NCBI RefSeq assembly: GCF_019112545.1
Contig: NW_025064912.1
Span: 385,690-449,689 of the forward strand
Source: Guyanagaster necrorhizus
Lineage: Eukaryota > Basidiomycota > Agaricomycetes > Agaricales > Physalacriaceae
Length of the DNA stretch: 64,000 nt
Reading direction: 5' to 3'
The position numbers were made by a program, and so were the translations under genes. The first letter of the stretch is position 1; each line of letters begins with the position of its first letter. Below, in pieces: positions 11,170 to 23,900 of the stretch. The notes below the pieces were generated by a model, which was given only the letters and a program-made list of their open reading frames with translations, made no database searches and was not told the DNA's origin.

Positions 11170-12520
11170 AATGCTCTCATACAAAGCAGTGGATCTCTGC
11201 ATTATCTGGTATGGTCTTATATCCACCATCTGCAGTCTCATAGTGGGTAATAGGTCTCTTCACATCTGTATCATCAATGAATGGAATAGTGACATCTGGT
11301 ATTTCATCCTGTAGCATGTAGATTATGTCTCTCTGCAGTGCCTGCATTGAGTTTGTCTATCCCATTAGAAGCATGGTCAATTGAAAAGTCTCCAGAGGTG
11401 TTTGAAAGGTCATCAAGTCTCTGCTACTGATTAAAAGCAGTCATTGATCAAAGGTAATGAACAGATCAAACACTCCATAATATGTGCATCTGCTGAAGGT
11501 TTCCATCAGCTGTTCAATGAGCAGGAACACCTTTGAATTGTGGATGATAACAGCATTGAGAGACTGGAGGTCATAAACAATCCATAGTGATCACCTATCT
11601 TTCTTGAATACTATGAACCACTTAGAGTGATATAAAGAACTGGAAGGCTCATATATTTCTGAAGCAATCTTGTCTTTGACTATGTCTATGACTTCATGAT
11701 ATAGACCTGAAGGAATAGAAATATTTTTGTGAACTCAAGAGATATGTTCTATGGCAGGAATGGTCACCAGAGGGAAGAAATCTTCTCTGAATTTCTCTTT
11801 TTGCAACTCATCCTATATGAATCTGGCTTCCTGCAACATTATGAAATGGTGCATAAGCTTCCACCCTTCTGGCCATAAGAATTTCCCAGAGTGATTTTTA
11901 TTTATAATGTCATGATTTTCTTTGATATAATACTCTGTCTGAGTAAAGTCTGGTGGGTGGCCAGAAAGAACTGGTATGTCCACCAGCAGATCCCCTGTGA
12001 TCTCTCAGATTATTCAAAACTGTTCTGGCAATGTCATGGGTATGAGCTTAACACAGTGGTTGACCTTCTTATACTTCTTTTTCTTGAGCTTGGATCTTGA
12101 GATCTTGAATATGCTGTTGGGTGTGAAGTGAGAAGTGTCAGCCCACATGCTGTCCTCTCTGAACAAATCCATGAATAAGAGATCATAGGGCTGAGAGGCA
12201 TGCTTTAGTGTTGAAACTTGAGGGGTAAACACAGACAGTGGCCTGTCAAAGCATCTGTTCACAGATTGATATGCTATACCATGGCTTTATGGGCATCAAA
12301 TGTTGGTTTTCCTGGCTCTAGATCCACCATAGCATCAAGAGAGCTGAGCAGTAAGCATCCCACTTTTGAAATGCAGAAAACTATTCTCTCACTGCTGCTT
12401 AAGCAATGGAACACTTACACAATCTGCCCAGGGGCCTGCTGTGTGATTGATAACCCACAAACAGTAACAGATGACTGTCCACTGTCTGCCTCTTTGTATC
12501 TAGTGCACAACATTTGACAC
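11170..12520 (-). mobile_element. Ty3/gypsy polyprotein relic (protease-RT linker and reverse transcriptase)
   Basis: On the minus strand the reading goes KKYKKVNHCVKLIPMTLPEQF (about 12100-12020), GWKLMHHFIMLQEARF, TIPAIEHIS, IPSGLYHEVIDIVKDKI, EPSSSLYHSKWFIVFKKD and then VYDLQSLNAVI...YYGVFDLF...LMTFQTPLETFQLT. These are the spaced landmarks of the RT N-terminal half in a basidiomycete gypsy group distinct from the 47-55 kb element. Stops and frame changes interrupt it (for example, a TGA in FDQ*LLLI where homologs have Arg). The catalytic YxDD part lies beyond the recognisable stretch. It is a dead copy. Confidence 0.72.
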
Positions 12521-15025
12521 TACATCTGCATTCAGGAGTGGATGCTTATCAACTGGAGTGTGTACATGGATGGATGTTTTATCTGGCCAGGAATGGATTG
12601 ACTATTGGCTATGGATAATCTTATAAAGCTATTCAAGAAGGCACCAGATGTAAAAGATGTAGCTGATTCAATTATGGAAAGCAGACCTGCAGGGCAAACT
12701 GGTGGTATCATGCTGTTATAGGTCAGATGGGACCTAAAGAGGTGGTCAAGATCCTCATAGGAGCCACAGCAGATAGGGCAACAGATCTCTGGAGCCTCAG
12801 TATTTAAGAGATAACCTTGTAGATAGAAAGGAACAAAATTTTTATAATGCAAAGCAAAGGAATAAGATTCCACTAATCTCCAACAAGCAGAACCCACAAG
12901 CATACCTAGAAGTCTTTAAGCCTGACATTGCACAGAAGACAGCTTAGAGCCATTCTCAAATCTCTCTCATCCTCTTTGCATCCCATTTGCATCCTGTCTA
13001 TCTACCCTCAAAGTGGATGCTGGATCTTATTCTACCAAAAAGCCTTTGTTTCTGGCAGATTCTATCAGATCCACTCTGAACAGCTGGATTTCCCCCTTGT
13101 GATTATAAAAGAATTTGGAAGAGCAGACACATCTTTCTTGTACCAGAGAGTTTGCTAGCCTTACAACATTTATTAACTTGGACTGGAGTCTCATGAGAGC
13201 TTTTAATGCCTCTCTGTACTTGTATTAGTGCATTTAGTGCCAAGTGCTATGATCTGAAGCACAGTATAATCCCTCTGGTATCATTCTGCTACTAGGCCAT
13301 GCACTCTACCAATCATCACTCAAGTCAGATACCATATTAAGTCTCATTTTATTGTGCACTAGTCATATCTTTTATTGCATGCATAGTAGACATGAATGCA
13401 ATCAATATATCATTATAATTCACAAATTTAGATGTGTGAACAAGTACAGGGCATGTCATCAGTCAATGTATATTCCTGCTACAGACTGACTTATAGCTGT
13501 AGTGTAAAAAACTATGGCACTCAGTGAATGTGTCTCAAATTTATCAGCAAGATAGTTTGCAAGGCTAACTTTTGCTGACAAGCATCTGCAGCAGGACTGC
13601 TGGTATTGCTCTGCTATTAAGTCTTGCACTCCACCAATTGTCTCTTAAGCCAGGTATAATGCAGAGTCCTGTTTCATCATATACCAGCTGTAATAGCCTT
13701 TGCACACATAGTAGACTCAAATACACTTAATGTATCCTCATATTTCATAAAATTGCATGCATGAACACATTGAGGGTTTGTCAATGAGATGGGCCCCATC
13801 TTGTATCTGATCATATAGCTATGGTTGCTTTCATACCTAACAATCTGGTGCCAAGGAAGAATGAAATAATGGCTAGGTTTATTGACATCAAGGATCTGTA
13901 GGGCTTGGAGCTTCAAGAATGTATGCAATAGGTGTGGTTTTTCATCTGCATCAATGAAGGCAACATTATCAAGGGAAAGAAATGAAAATCTTTCCAATGA
14001 TAGCAATGGTAATCATAGCTGTGCAAGTTCAATGAATATTTCTCAACAGATGGATAGATGGAGCTTTTGGATATCATGAGATATGGTGAATAAAATTCTG
14101 GTGAGTTGTGCCAGAAATATAGGGAAATCATTGATATTTATGAGTGATAGAGATGAATAATGGGTGATTTCATGAATGATGGCACTGTTCACTCAGGCAC
14201 CACATATATGACAGACACCTTCTATTGTCTAAGATGATGTTGATAGATAACCACAGCTTAGGATAAGATATTGTCACCATTCTCCACTGCTTGGAAACAC
14301 ATTCTATGGACTACATAGGGTTATCACTGGAATGAAGGAATATCTGAAGTGAAATATTCACTGGAAGGCTTCATACAGAGCTGAGAACATGTTTTCTGTG
14401 ATCTGTGGCAGCCAAAAGTCATTCTTTCTCTCTAACTAAGACACAAAATCTCTTCTTGACAGAAGCCAGCATCTTTGTTAGCACTTTCTGCAGCTTTGCT
14501 TCCTCAGCCATCGGATTCTGAACCTGCTGCATATGTGATAATACTGCCAATTTCAGTTTGTCTGCTTCAGATGGTGATGGTGCATCATTGCAGTGAGTCA
14601 ACCAATCCAGATATTGAGAGGAGATAGTTTCTGTAGAGAAGTGATAGGACAGCAGCTGATGATTGGAGCAGAAGCAGCCAGACCAAGGCTTCCAGCTCTG
14701 TTGATTTGACTGTGACATTGTCAAAGATTTGAAGTCTGTCACCACCAACTGCATGGCTTATGAGACTTGAAGTGTAGAGGGAGAGAAAGTACTCTTACCA
14801 CAGAGCAATTTATCAGAGTAGATAAATCTTGGCTGTGGGCAGTTGTGGGAGCAGTTTGAAGGTTGAATGGCCTCTTTTATCAAGCAGTAGTTGTATAATA
14901 GTGGCAAGTTGTCTTGGAATTTGGTGAAAATTCTAATCAACATCCACATAGACAGTGAACTTTCTGCTATGTTTTCACTATTATCTTTGTTTTAGAACTA
15001 GTTTTCCATGTTTTTGTGGGAATTG
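12521..15025. other. CpG-poor repeat DNA between transposon relics
   Basis: Holds repeat-family copies at 13195-13450, 13459-13565 and 13590-13770. On the minus strand, 12532-12903 is an open frame with a small Cys/His pattern (CCPICCGSYEDLDHLFRSH). Another minus frame at 14419-14754 (111 codons) is Ser/Gln/Lys-rich. I recognise neither. A CpG-poor composition suggests both belong to old mobile elements rather than host genes. Confidence 0.4.
13195..13450 (-). repeat. Dispersed repeat, inverted partner of 8675-8905
   Basis: Its reverse complement matches 8675-8905 in order, from cctctctgtacttg at the left edge to the tgtgaacaagt side at the right. Divergence is high, so both copies are old. 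The two lie about 4.3 kb apart around the solo LTR and gypsy relic. Confidence 0.6.
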
Positions 15026-15047
15026 CAGTTGACTATCTCACAATGCA
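15026..15047 (+). repeat. Left terminal inverted repeat of the pogo-like element
   Basis: Twenty-two bases starting CAGTTGACTATC and ending CAATGCA. They pair with the reverse complement of 17399-17420 with two mismatches. Confidence 0.8.
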
Positions 15048-17398
15048 TGATGTTGAAATACATAATTCTGACTTTGCATACAGATTAGGCTGAAATGCAG
15101 TCAGGGAGCAGAGAAATGGACTAGAAATGCATATTGCATAATGCATATAGTTTTAGTTAAGAATATGCATTGTCAGATCCAAAATTATAGTAAGCTGATA
15201 TGACATTGTATATATATTAGAACAATAAAGAACATAATTTGTTTGTATAGACTATGACAAACACAAAAAGAATTATTATAAAGCAGTGCAGCCTATATCT
15301 CTATAAACATGCCTCCTGAACCAACATGAAAACCACATGCTAAACCTGGAAATCCATACAAGTGCACAAAACAGAAGGAGAAAGTCCTAATATACACATC
15401 ATCAGCTCAGCCTCCAAAGAAGATCTCCCACCCACACCTCACAACACAAGACTGGCTCATAGTATTCAAACATATTGATAACCATCCTTCTCATTGATAT
15501 GCTGACATTGTGGCCTATTTCACAAACTAAAAGGAGGATGCACTGCTCTTTATCCAACCAACCCTTTCATGGAAACTGGCATCTTATACAAAAATTGAAC
15601 AGCATGCAAATGAGAACTCTAATGCACTATCATCCAAAAAGTCTTGGATTGTCACCTGACCTGATGTGGAGCAAGCTGTTGTATCCTGGTATCAGAACAT
15701 GCAGCTCTGAAGTAAGACTGTGACTGGTGCAATCCTGATAGAGAAGTGAAATCAGATTGAAAATCTGATGGATATTCCAGAGGATTAGTATTTGAAGGGA
15801 GAGGGATGGTTGAGGTCATTCTGCAAGACATAGAAGATTCAGGAGGTTCAGTAGCATGGAGAAGCAGGCTCAGTGGATATAGTGGCAGTGAAAAAAGAAC
15901 ATGTGTGTCTTCACAGCATTATGGTGAAACATGCGATGCAGGACAGATGAAATATTAATGAATCTGGTCTTGTGATCTTTGCCATCCCAGATTGTATCTT
16001 AGCATCTAGTCCTATGAGTGGACAGAAACAGGACAAGTTCCACATCATCATGTGTTTTGCTGTGAATGCAGATGGGAGTGAGCAGATGCCAGTTGTTTTT
16101 ATTGGAAAGTCAAAGCAACCACAGTGTTTCAAAAAAAAGAGTCCAACAGCAATGGGATTCTATTATTGGAATAATAAGAAGGCCTGGATGATGAGCAAAA
16201 TATTTACAGAGTGGATGAAGATGTTTGATTTAAAGATGAAGAGGGAGATGTGACAGGTTCTGCTGACCTTGGACAACTTTTGAGGGCATTCCATCACTTA
16301 TACACCCTATAACACAAAGCTGGAGTTCTTCAAGCCCAACATGACTCCATATATCCAGCTGCTAGATGCTGGTATTATCTGCTGCTTCAAGGCACATTAT
16401 TAGAATGCCATGTATATCTATGCACTTGATCTTGATAATTTTGGAGAGTCTGAGATCTTCAAGCTTGATCTCCTTGAAACTATGACTATTGCTCATGATG
16501 CTTGGGCAAATGTTAGCAGTGAAATGATAGCAAACTGTTGGAAACACTGGTATAATGCCTGACAATGCACCCAAGTCACAGTCCACCATACCACCCAATG
16601 ATTTCCAAGACATCTTACACACTCCTCAAGTCTGCATGGAACTTTATTCATGACTTTGCCTCAACAGACAAATACATGCTTTCAGGGTTCAAACAGGCAT
16701 TGCAGGATCTGCTTAGAAACCAATATGCTGATGCTGACTGGTGTCCTGCTCTTACAGCTGTTATGAATGCAGAGAATGATGTTGGTAAAGCACTGGAGGC
16801 AGTCAATCAGTTGGCTTCTTCATCACAGTCAAAAATGAACACACCTCCAACCCAAATTTCCTGCATTCAACAGCTCCAGACAGCAGATATAATGTTGAAT
16901 GACCACCTTGTCAAATTAAAACAACAAAATTGCATGTTTCATCCCATTCCAACTATTGAAAAAATGGTTAACTCTATTGCAGAAGAGTATATTAAAGATC
17001 TTGAGGTGATGCCAACAGATGAGGAGATTGTTGCTGCTGTCAAGCATGATATTGCAGTAGAAAATAGGGAAATAACTGTCATTGATGATGAGGAGGAAGA
17101 GAAGGAAGAGAGGGGTGAGGAAGAACAGGCCTTGATAACAACAAGAGAAGGATTTGAGCTTATTTGAAAGCTGGAGGCATTTTGTATTTCACAAGGTGAC
17201 CAGAGTGAATTAGTACCACAGCTGAGAAAGTTGAGAGGAGCATTATTCAAGGATATGCATGGAAAGCTGACTGAAAAGCCACTGACAGCATTTTGGAGCA
17301 ATGATGATATTGTTATATATATCAAATGTCATATCATGTACTATTTTGGTTCTGCATAAATCTATAAATGCATATGGTTTTAGTGTCTCCTGACTGTA

Positions 17399-17420
17399 TG
17401 CATTGCAAGATAGTCAACTG
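17399..17420 (-). repeat. Right terminal inverted repeat of the pogo-like element
   Basis: Reads TGCATTGCAAGATAG...CAACTG. It is the inverted counterpart of 15026-15047. The mismatches fall in the middle of the repeat. Confidence 0.8.
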
Positions 17421-19400
17421 TGTATATCTTACAAGTTTGAAATATCCTCAGCTCCTTCACCAGATCTAATGATCTGTGCTTAGCTTGTTATTTGAAATGA
17501 TATGCATGATGAGTTGATTGACATATTTGTGTCACAGTCAGATATCAAGGTAACATACTTTCAAATTCCATTTCAAATTCACATCTCACAGTGATTGTTT
17601 CATAATTTGCAGTCACTTGAGGAGCTGATTTTCAGACTCAAGAGAGGTTGGTCTATACTTAGAGCTGAGAACTGAGGTACATATGTGTCTTGAGAGTGAC
17701 AAAACTCTGCAGCAGATTGCTGTGGATGCAGCATCATTCAAAAGACTAGCAAAGAATTCAGAAAAATTATAACCATATATCCAGGGCAGTAAACATAAGG
17801 ATAGGAGATGGCATGTCAGAGAGAGGTCAAAGGTGAGCATCATGTCAAAAAAAATTGTGGTGATATTTTGATCCAGCTTTTGATTATTTGCTCAGTCTCT
17901 CATTCTCATTTCAATCCTTCAGTACCTCAGGCTTTTTGCCATCAAGCCTTGTATTTTTCTTTGTATATAATTGTTGTCACACTGGATGGCCCAGAGCAAA
18001 GACTTATATATCAGACACCAACTTCCTATGTGTTGACATTGTTGAAAACAATATCAGATGGTGAGTCTCACTCTTTGCAATGACTACTCATTGCTATGGG
18101 TTACATTCTCATGGTGGGTCTTTCATCATCACTTATAGTTTGGTGAACCTCTGCATGCACAAGGAATCCTGCCAATTCATCTTTTGTTCTTCAGACAGTT
18201 ATATCACCATGTGTATTATTTTGCTGATCTTTCTCTATCATGCTAATATTCTTCATCCCATACAGATGTTCAATGTCACATATTGGCCACTTAAATCTAT
18301 GACATTCATACTATCTGATTTCTTAGCCTCTAGTGCCATGTACCCCAAACTTTCCACTGGCAGTCTAAATTATCCTCTATCTGATATTGCAGCCTCAATT
18401 ATTTTCATATCATCATTGGAAACATGGAGCTCAGTTCATCTGTTGCATATTTTCTGTTGAGTGAATACCTGGTTACCACCTCCAACCTCAGTTTCCATCT
18501 CCTTGAATGTAATTCTCACAAGACATCTCAGTGGATATCATTTTTATTCTGGAACAAAGTAGCTGGACATTACAGGCTAATTAATACTCATACATCTTCA
18601 TTGACATTCTTATGCTCAGACACCCTTGATTCTGTCATCCAGTGCAGGTTTCTGATGGAAGCATAAGACAGGCAGAAATGGAAGGGGCAGTGATGAGAGC
18701 TATGGGCAATGATTGCTAATGTAGATGTTAAGCATGTTGGGCAACCTCTATCCCTGCTGCTTATTGGAGGTCATTCTGCAGGGTCTGCCTTTAGTCTCTT
18801 ACTTGTTGTCAACCAGAAGTAGAGCCTGACTGTGAGACCTGAGACAGAGATATTGCAACTATTTGCATAGGTATTGTGGTGGAAATCAGTGTTTCTGGGC
18901 AAACAGGCTTCATTGAAACAATATCTTCTTGGAAGCACAGAATGTCACATGATAATCAGGAGTCTTGTTTATAATCAATGAAGCATAGCCATTGCTAAAT
19001 ATTATATATTAGTAGCATCATTATCTCTCAAATCTCTGTCTTAAAGAAAACTCAATACTTTATATCTCAATTTTCATTGAATATCATCATGCTATGAGGC
19101 CCCCAGCCATTGCTGATGAACCTGTACTATAAAGAAGCCACCACAAAGGTATACTCATCTCAAGCAAGCAAGATCATATCCTTTGTAGCAATGCCTAGAA
19201 TATGCAGCCTCTTCATTTCCTCTAAGTCAGAAATCTCAAGTCTTTGCCCAACTATTCAGGGTTGCACTTTGACCTCATCATTATCAAACAGTTTGTTACC
19301 TAGCAGTGTAGATGCTCAGATGGTAATGAATGCAGAGGAGAGAGAAACTGAACTAGAGATGGTATTATCATGATCTACATGTAGTATGTACAAGCATATA
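17421..19400. other. CpG-poor DNA without recognisable genes
   Basis: AT-rich, nearly CpG-free and full of stops. Open frames of 76-126 codons on both strands (for example 18080-18460) are hydrophobic low-complexity translations with no recognisable motif. Normal CpG density resumes at about 19400-19530. Confidence 0.45.
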
Positions 19401-19539
19401 TACTGGTTGTCCGTGGTCCTAGCGTAGTAATGTAACAATGAGTGGAAGTAACAATAAGCATAAGTACAATGGAAACTGTGAGCTATGGCCCAGGTGGAAG
19501 GACCTTGCTGTTCTATGCACGTAGGGGCGCCGAATCGTC

Positions 19540-20930
19540 TACAGCAGTGTGTAAAATCATTCCGGTATCGGGTATTGATACTCGGCGACAAATTTGAACG
19601 TATGTTTTGCCCCAGAGTGATCTTCGACGACTAACAACTCTCCCTGTCGGCGATTCCCCTCTGATGATCCTATGTCCAATCCCTGCACATAAACAGCTTC
19701 CATGATAGCAGTCGGCATCTACCTCCTCCGACCGCGTAATCCGCCCCAACCAGCGGGGATTGGCCGATAGCAGCACCTCGTTCATCACCTGCCTCCATGA
19801 CGGTCGCCAAATTTTGCTTCTGTCCCCGGCTTGAGGATATCGGAAGAACAATTCCTCCCACATACAGAGCGACATCACAGCTACCAGCGCAATCCACGCA
19901 TCCTCTTCAGACTGTCTCTCGTCGTATGCTGGTATCCCCCTCTCGCCCGAGAAGGCATGCCAACCCTGCAACCTTATCCACCGGATTAGTTGACACCCGC
20001 TTCTGCATCATTTCAAGCTGGACAAATAGCGTTTCCTTTGTTATCCGTGGTCTGCAAGGACGACAGTTCCTTTTCAAACCTCGCCTGTATCTCCTCTTCC
20101 ATAAACCCATCTTCGCCTGTCTTCCTACCAATGGTCGGAGCCTCGTAGGTCTCCTGGAGCGTCCATGCGCGTCTGAACCAAATTCAGTCGCTCTCAAAGT
20201 CAGCCGCGTTCATGCTCAAAGGCAGTCCCAACTCGCCAAAGTAGCAGACCACTCTTCCGCCGCGATAACAAAAATCCGATGGTAGGTACATCGACCTGCC
20301 ACTCCCTCGCATGTAGATCCTCCCTTCGCCCGCCCATCTGTCTCGAACAAAGCACGTCCAACGATGCGTACTCTGCACCCGCGTTCACCATCTCAATGCG
20401 GATGAGGTCGAAGTTGACATCCTTAGTTACCGGCACTGGCCATTCATCTCCATTGATAGGCGTCGCCACATCTCTTCCTGCCATGCATGTGATATCTCCC
20501 ATGGCCCATTGCTGTACAGATCCCAAACACGCCAAGGAGGTACATATCGCGGTTTATGATCGTGTTATTGACAAGTACGTCTTCCCGCATATCGCGATCC
20601 AGCGGGCGCATAGCTCGTCTTGAATGTTTGTCAAGTCATCATACCAAACGGGGCGGAGATAGGCATATGCGGTCCCTCGGTAACGTACGCTCCAAGAAGA
20701 TATGACAGGGAAGGGAAGGGTTATCTAGAATGTACGACGTTCCGAAGATGGTGTTGAGCTTCTTCAATAGTCCAGGGACACCGAGATTGATGCAAGGAGT
20801 GTTGGCGACTGAGGATGATATAACAGGCATTTTACCGATGTAAGATCGTTGCTTCGGCACTGAAATCGATGATTCTGCCGACCTCTGTGAAGGCGGAGAC
20901 CGTAACCTCGGGGAAATTCTTATACTCGAG
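19540..20930 (-). pseudogene. HET-like (heterokaryon-incompatibility type) protein pseudogene
   Basis: The minus strand carries, in order, pieces of the large HET-like protein family of Agaricomycetes: EVGRIIDFSAEAT, VISSSVANTPCINLGVPGLL, EWPVPVTKDVNFDLIRIEM, AEYASLDVLC then REDLHAREWQVDVPTIG, VVCYFGELGLPLSM, WFRRAWTLQE, QKRVSTNPVDKVAGLACLLG and IPAYDERQSEEDAW...IWRPSWRQVM. The pieces lie in different frames. Visible breaks are a TAA after ATILHR, a frame change after DVPTIG, a TGA where relatives have Arg before IWFRRAW, a frame change around NAICPA, and one extra G in a run of five at 19934-19938 between LLGREG and IPAYDE. Family assignment rests on recalled motif order. In fungi HET proteins mediate allorecognition cell death; this copy is dead. 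Confidence 0.8.
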
Positions 20931-23900
20931 ATGCGCCTGGTTTATCGACAAAATGTTATTGATTTGCTATATGTTCGTGTCTTCGCAGGCTCACCCGCTC
21001 GTTCCAGAAAAGTGATCCAGTGGCGTTAGATCATATTGGAATGAGAACAGGGAATTCGACAGGAATACAGTTATGCATACTTACTATTGCACTCTCTGTA
21101 GGGAATCGACCCCGCGTCGTACCAAAGATTTTGTCGTACCGGTTGTATCGGATGCCTATTCGTCGTTGTAGGAAAGAAAGGCAGAAGTAAGCCGGACCGG
21201 GCCGATGCGGAAGAATTTTAATCTAGCCCTCCACATCTACACGTTATTTCCGCCAGGTAATCAACTACGGCAATGTGAAATGCGAATCGATGCACTGCCT
21301 CAAATTATGAATCGCTATTAGCAGGAATTAGCGAGCGCAAGCAGTAACCGGCGCAAGGGCTCGATTGGCATATAACCTATGAAAGCCGTGGAGGACCCAA
21401 CTGAAGGCAATGCGAACAATAGACTGTCCCATGGTACGTCCTCAGAGAATCTATGTCCGGTGATTAGCATAGACTCTGAGTTTCCCCCAACACCTGACGG
21501 GTGATAAACTGTCCTCTGACAGCAGCGATTCACCCATAGAGGGCTCAAGTAAGTGTTGGACATTGAAGAGCGAGCTGAGGCTGGGGAAGGAATCTCGAGA
21601 GCGGCGGTGAGACTTGTGAAAGCTCGGAGCTCGAAGGTACTGATGACTGTGTCTTGTCAGATTCAGAGATGAGTGGATGTGAGAGGGAGATCTTGCCCTG
21701 TCAATCCGAGATGCGAAGATCGCCATTATCGGAGACACGATGATCTCGGACGGGAGACGACATGGCTTATCTGATGCAAGATGGAAGCAGGAGAGCATAT
21801 TGATTATTCTGTGACCGGACTATACCCTATAAAGGCCAGTCGGCTCGACGTTAGAAGATAAGATAGATGTAAACGTACGCTTGACGGACAAAAAACATTT
21901 TAACGTCCTTCATCTCTGGCGTATAGCATGCTCAATTGTCCCCATATCTGGCCTCAAAGTAAGCTGCGACTACCTTCCGTCCCCTTGGTGCTGAATAGCA
22001 GCCCTATCGGTACATCACGAGTCGTTGCATGAACTCATAGCTTAAGGTCGTACAGTGGTAGCGTTCGCACGGTCCGGTTCCTCCGAGATCACGTGTTGCA
22101 TTGCTGTAGATTCCCATTTATTCGTAGCTACAACCACGACTATCACTAGTTATTCCCGATTCCCTCTCTTGGACCTAGCGATATGGTTCCAACTACTGGC
22201 TTGATTTCATTGGGAGACGCTCGGGAATACAAATTTTCTCACCTCGGCGGGGTCTTGCTATGATTGATGAGTCTCGGGTCATCGAATATGGGACCACGCC
22301 GATAATATTGGATCCGGATCCACGTCTTTTCTATAAAATCAGCTAAAGCGACGTCCTGTGAAATCGAACCATGAACAGAATAAACCATGCCGCAGCTACA
22401 TAGACAGACCGGTCAACCCCCATCCTAGTGGCGGAGACCGCATATCTTATATCCAGAATAAGCAGTCCTACGCGAACAAAGGTAAGCTGTATAGTCGCCA
22501 GATGAAGAGGTCTACAGATGCACCACAGTATACTGGTAGCTCGAACCAAATCCAAATCAACGTAACAATACTTCTCTTCTCAGCATTTGGCTTCTGTCAA
22601 CCGTGGAAATAAGGATCGAAGTTCCGCTTGGCTTTTCGATGAGAGGCTGGTCACGCCGAGCTTCTTGATGAGATGATATGATTCTGCATAAAGATCAGAT
22701 TTATAGTCAATGATAATAGGACAGACCAGCGTTACGCACTGGAATAAATTTCCTGCTCAAGAACACCAGCGACTCTGATAGTAACATATCCAGTATCTTG
22801 TACGTGCTCGGCGTTTGCGCTTCCATCTCTGAAGGATAAATGGTCAAAGTTTGAATGGTGAACGAATACAGGACAGCGGCAGGAAAAAGAAAGAAAGAAA
22901 GATCCGGCTAATTTGATCCGGTCTCCCCCCCTTTTTTTCCCTTTCCATGCCCCTTTCTGCCATCTCATTAATGCCCTTGTCGTCTGAACATGTTCTCTAC
23001 TTCGATACCTATGCAATTTATCTATGTTTTTGTCGTTGTTTCTGCTCCAGCTCCCCATATCTCGTCGGCGACCAAGTGTTGACACCAATGTCGGGAGATC
23101 ACCCGACCAGAGATTTCAGTTCCAGAGGCAGAATCACATGAAGACGCTCTATTGTATGACATTCGGTCTCATACAGAGCAACCGGAAGGTCTAGACGTAC
23201 GCTGTACATAGGATCTTGTACAAGATTACTTCACAGCGTGCATGGAAGTTCTCCGAGTAAAATCACAAAATTCCCATAGGTAGATCCGAACCGAGATGCG
23301 TAGAACTAATACCAGAAGATTTGCTATAAAACCTTCAGACCACGAAAGCAAGGCGGCATACTGGTGTTGTATGCCTTCACATAAGTATGTAAAGGAACAC
23401 AGCAACAAATGCCTGTCTGCGAGCAATTGGTACCAATGAATTCCAGTTGATGCCCAGTCCGAAACGGGCTTAGGAATGGAGATTAAGCGCAAAAGACGAC
23501 GAACCTGTACTGAAGGGCTTACATCCGTACAGTGCAACTGCTATGCAAATAGCAGGAACGGTGGGAGCGTTGAGTACGTCCGGTCCTTCCGTGACCACGT
23601 GCACTTCAGGGCAGGATTACCAGTTCTCCGCTTCTCTGTAGCTAAACCCACGACTATCAATAGCATTTCGCCATTCTCTCTCCTGAACCTAGCGAGACGT
23701 CCCAACGGATTATCCGTCCCGGATTTCCGGCCTGCTCGAGCATGAGCCTTTTATGATTCGCGAAGAAACCAGTGGTCACATACCTTTTTATTGCCATCCT
23801 TCGCTGCAGGCCATTCCAGTTTCGACAGGATCAGGCAAAAAATAGTACATGCGTGAATCTAGAATAGATTAGGGCCGGTAAGCGTGAGAGGCTGGCTGCA

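Larger units (their letters stand above)
15026..17420 (+). mobile_element. pogo/Tigger-like DNA transposon with terminal inverted repeats, inactivated
   Basis: Terminal inverted repeats of 22 bases bound 2.4 kb. The 15026-15047 copy starts CAGTTGACTATCTCACAATG; the 17399-17420 copy ends AAGATAGTCAACTG, with two mismatches between arms. Inside on the plus strand, about 15310-15720 encodes a CENP-B-type helix-turn-helix (LTTQDWLIVFKHIDNHPSHQ, DALLFIQPTL). The region 15972-16250 encodes a DDE endonuclease core (SGQKQDKFHI, FAVNADGSEQMPVVFIGKS, GFYYWNNKKAWM), and about 16270-16400 the next acid (TLDNF, then KLEFFKPNMTPYIQLLDAGI). Many stops break it. A 200-codon open frame at 16565-17167 covers its Glu-rich tail. 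A flanking TA duplication is not evident. Confidence 0.82.

Noticed and set aside
16939..17325. 128-codon minus frame rich in Ser
   Set aside because: It is the antisense of the Glu-rich tail of the pogo-like transposase region.
15024..17422. TA target duplication of the pogo-like element
   Set aside because: The bases beside the TIRs are TG on both sides, not TA. Either the ends are slightly off or the site has mutated.
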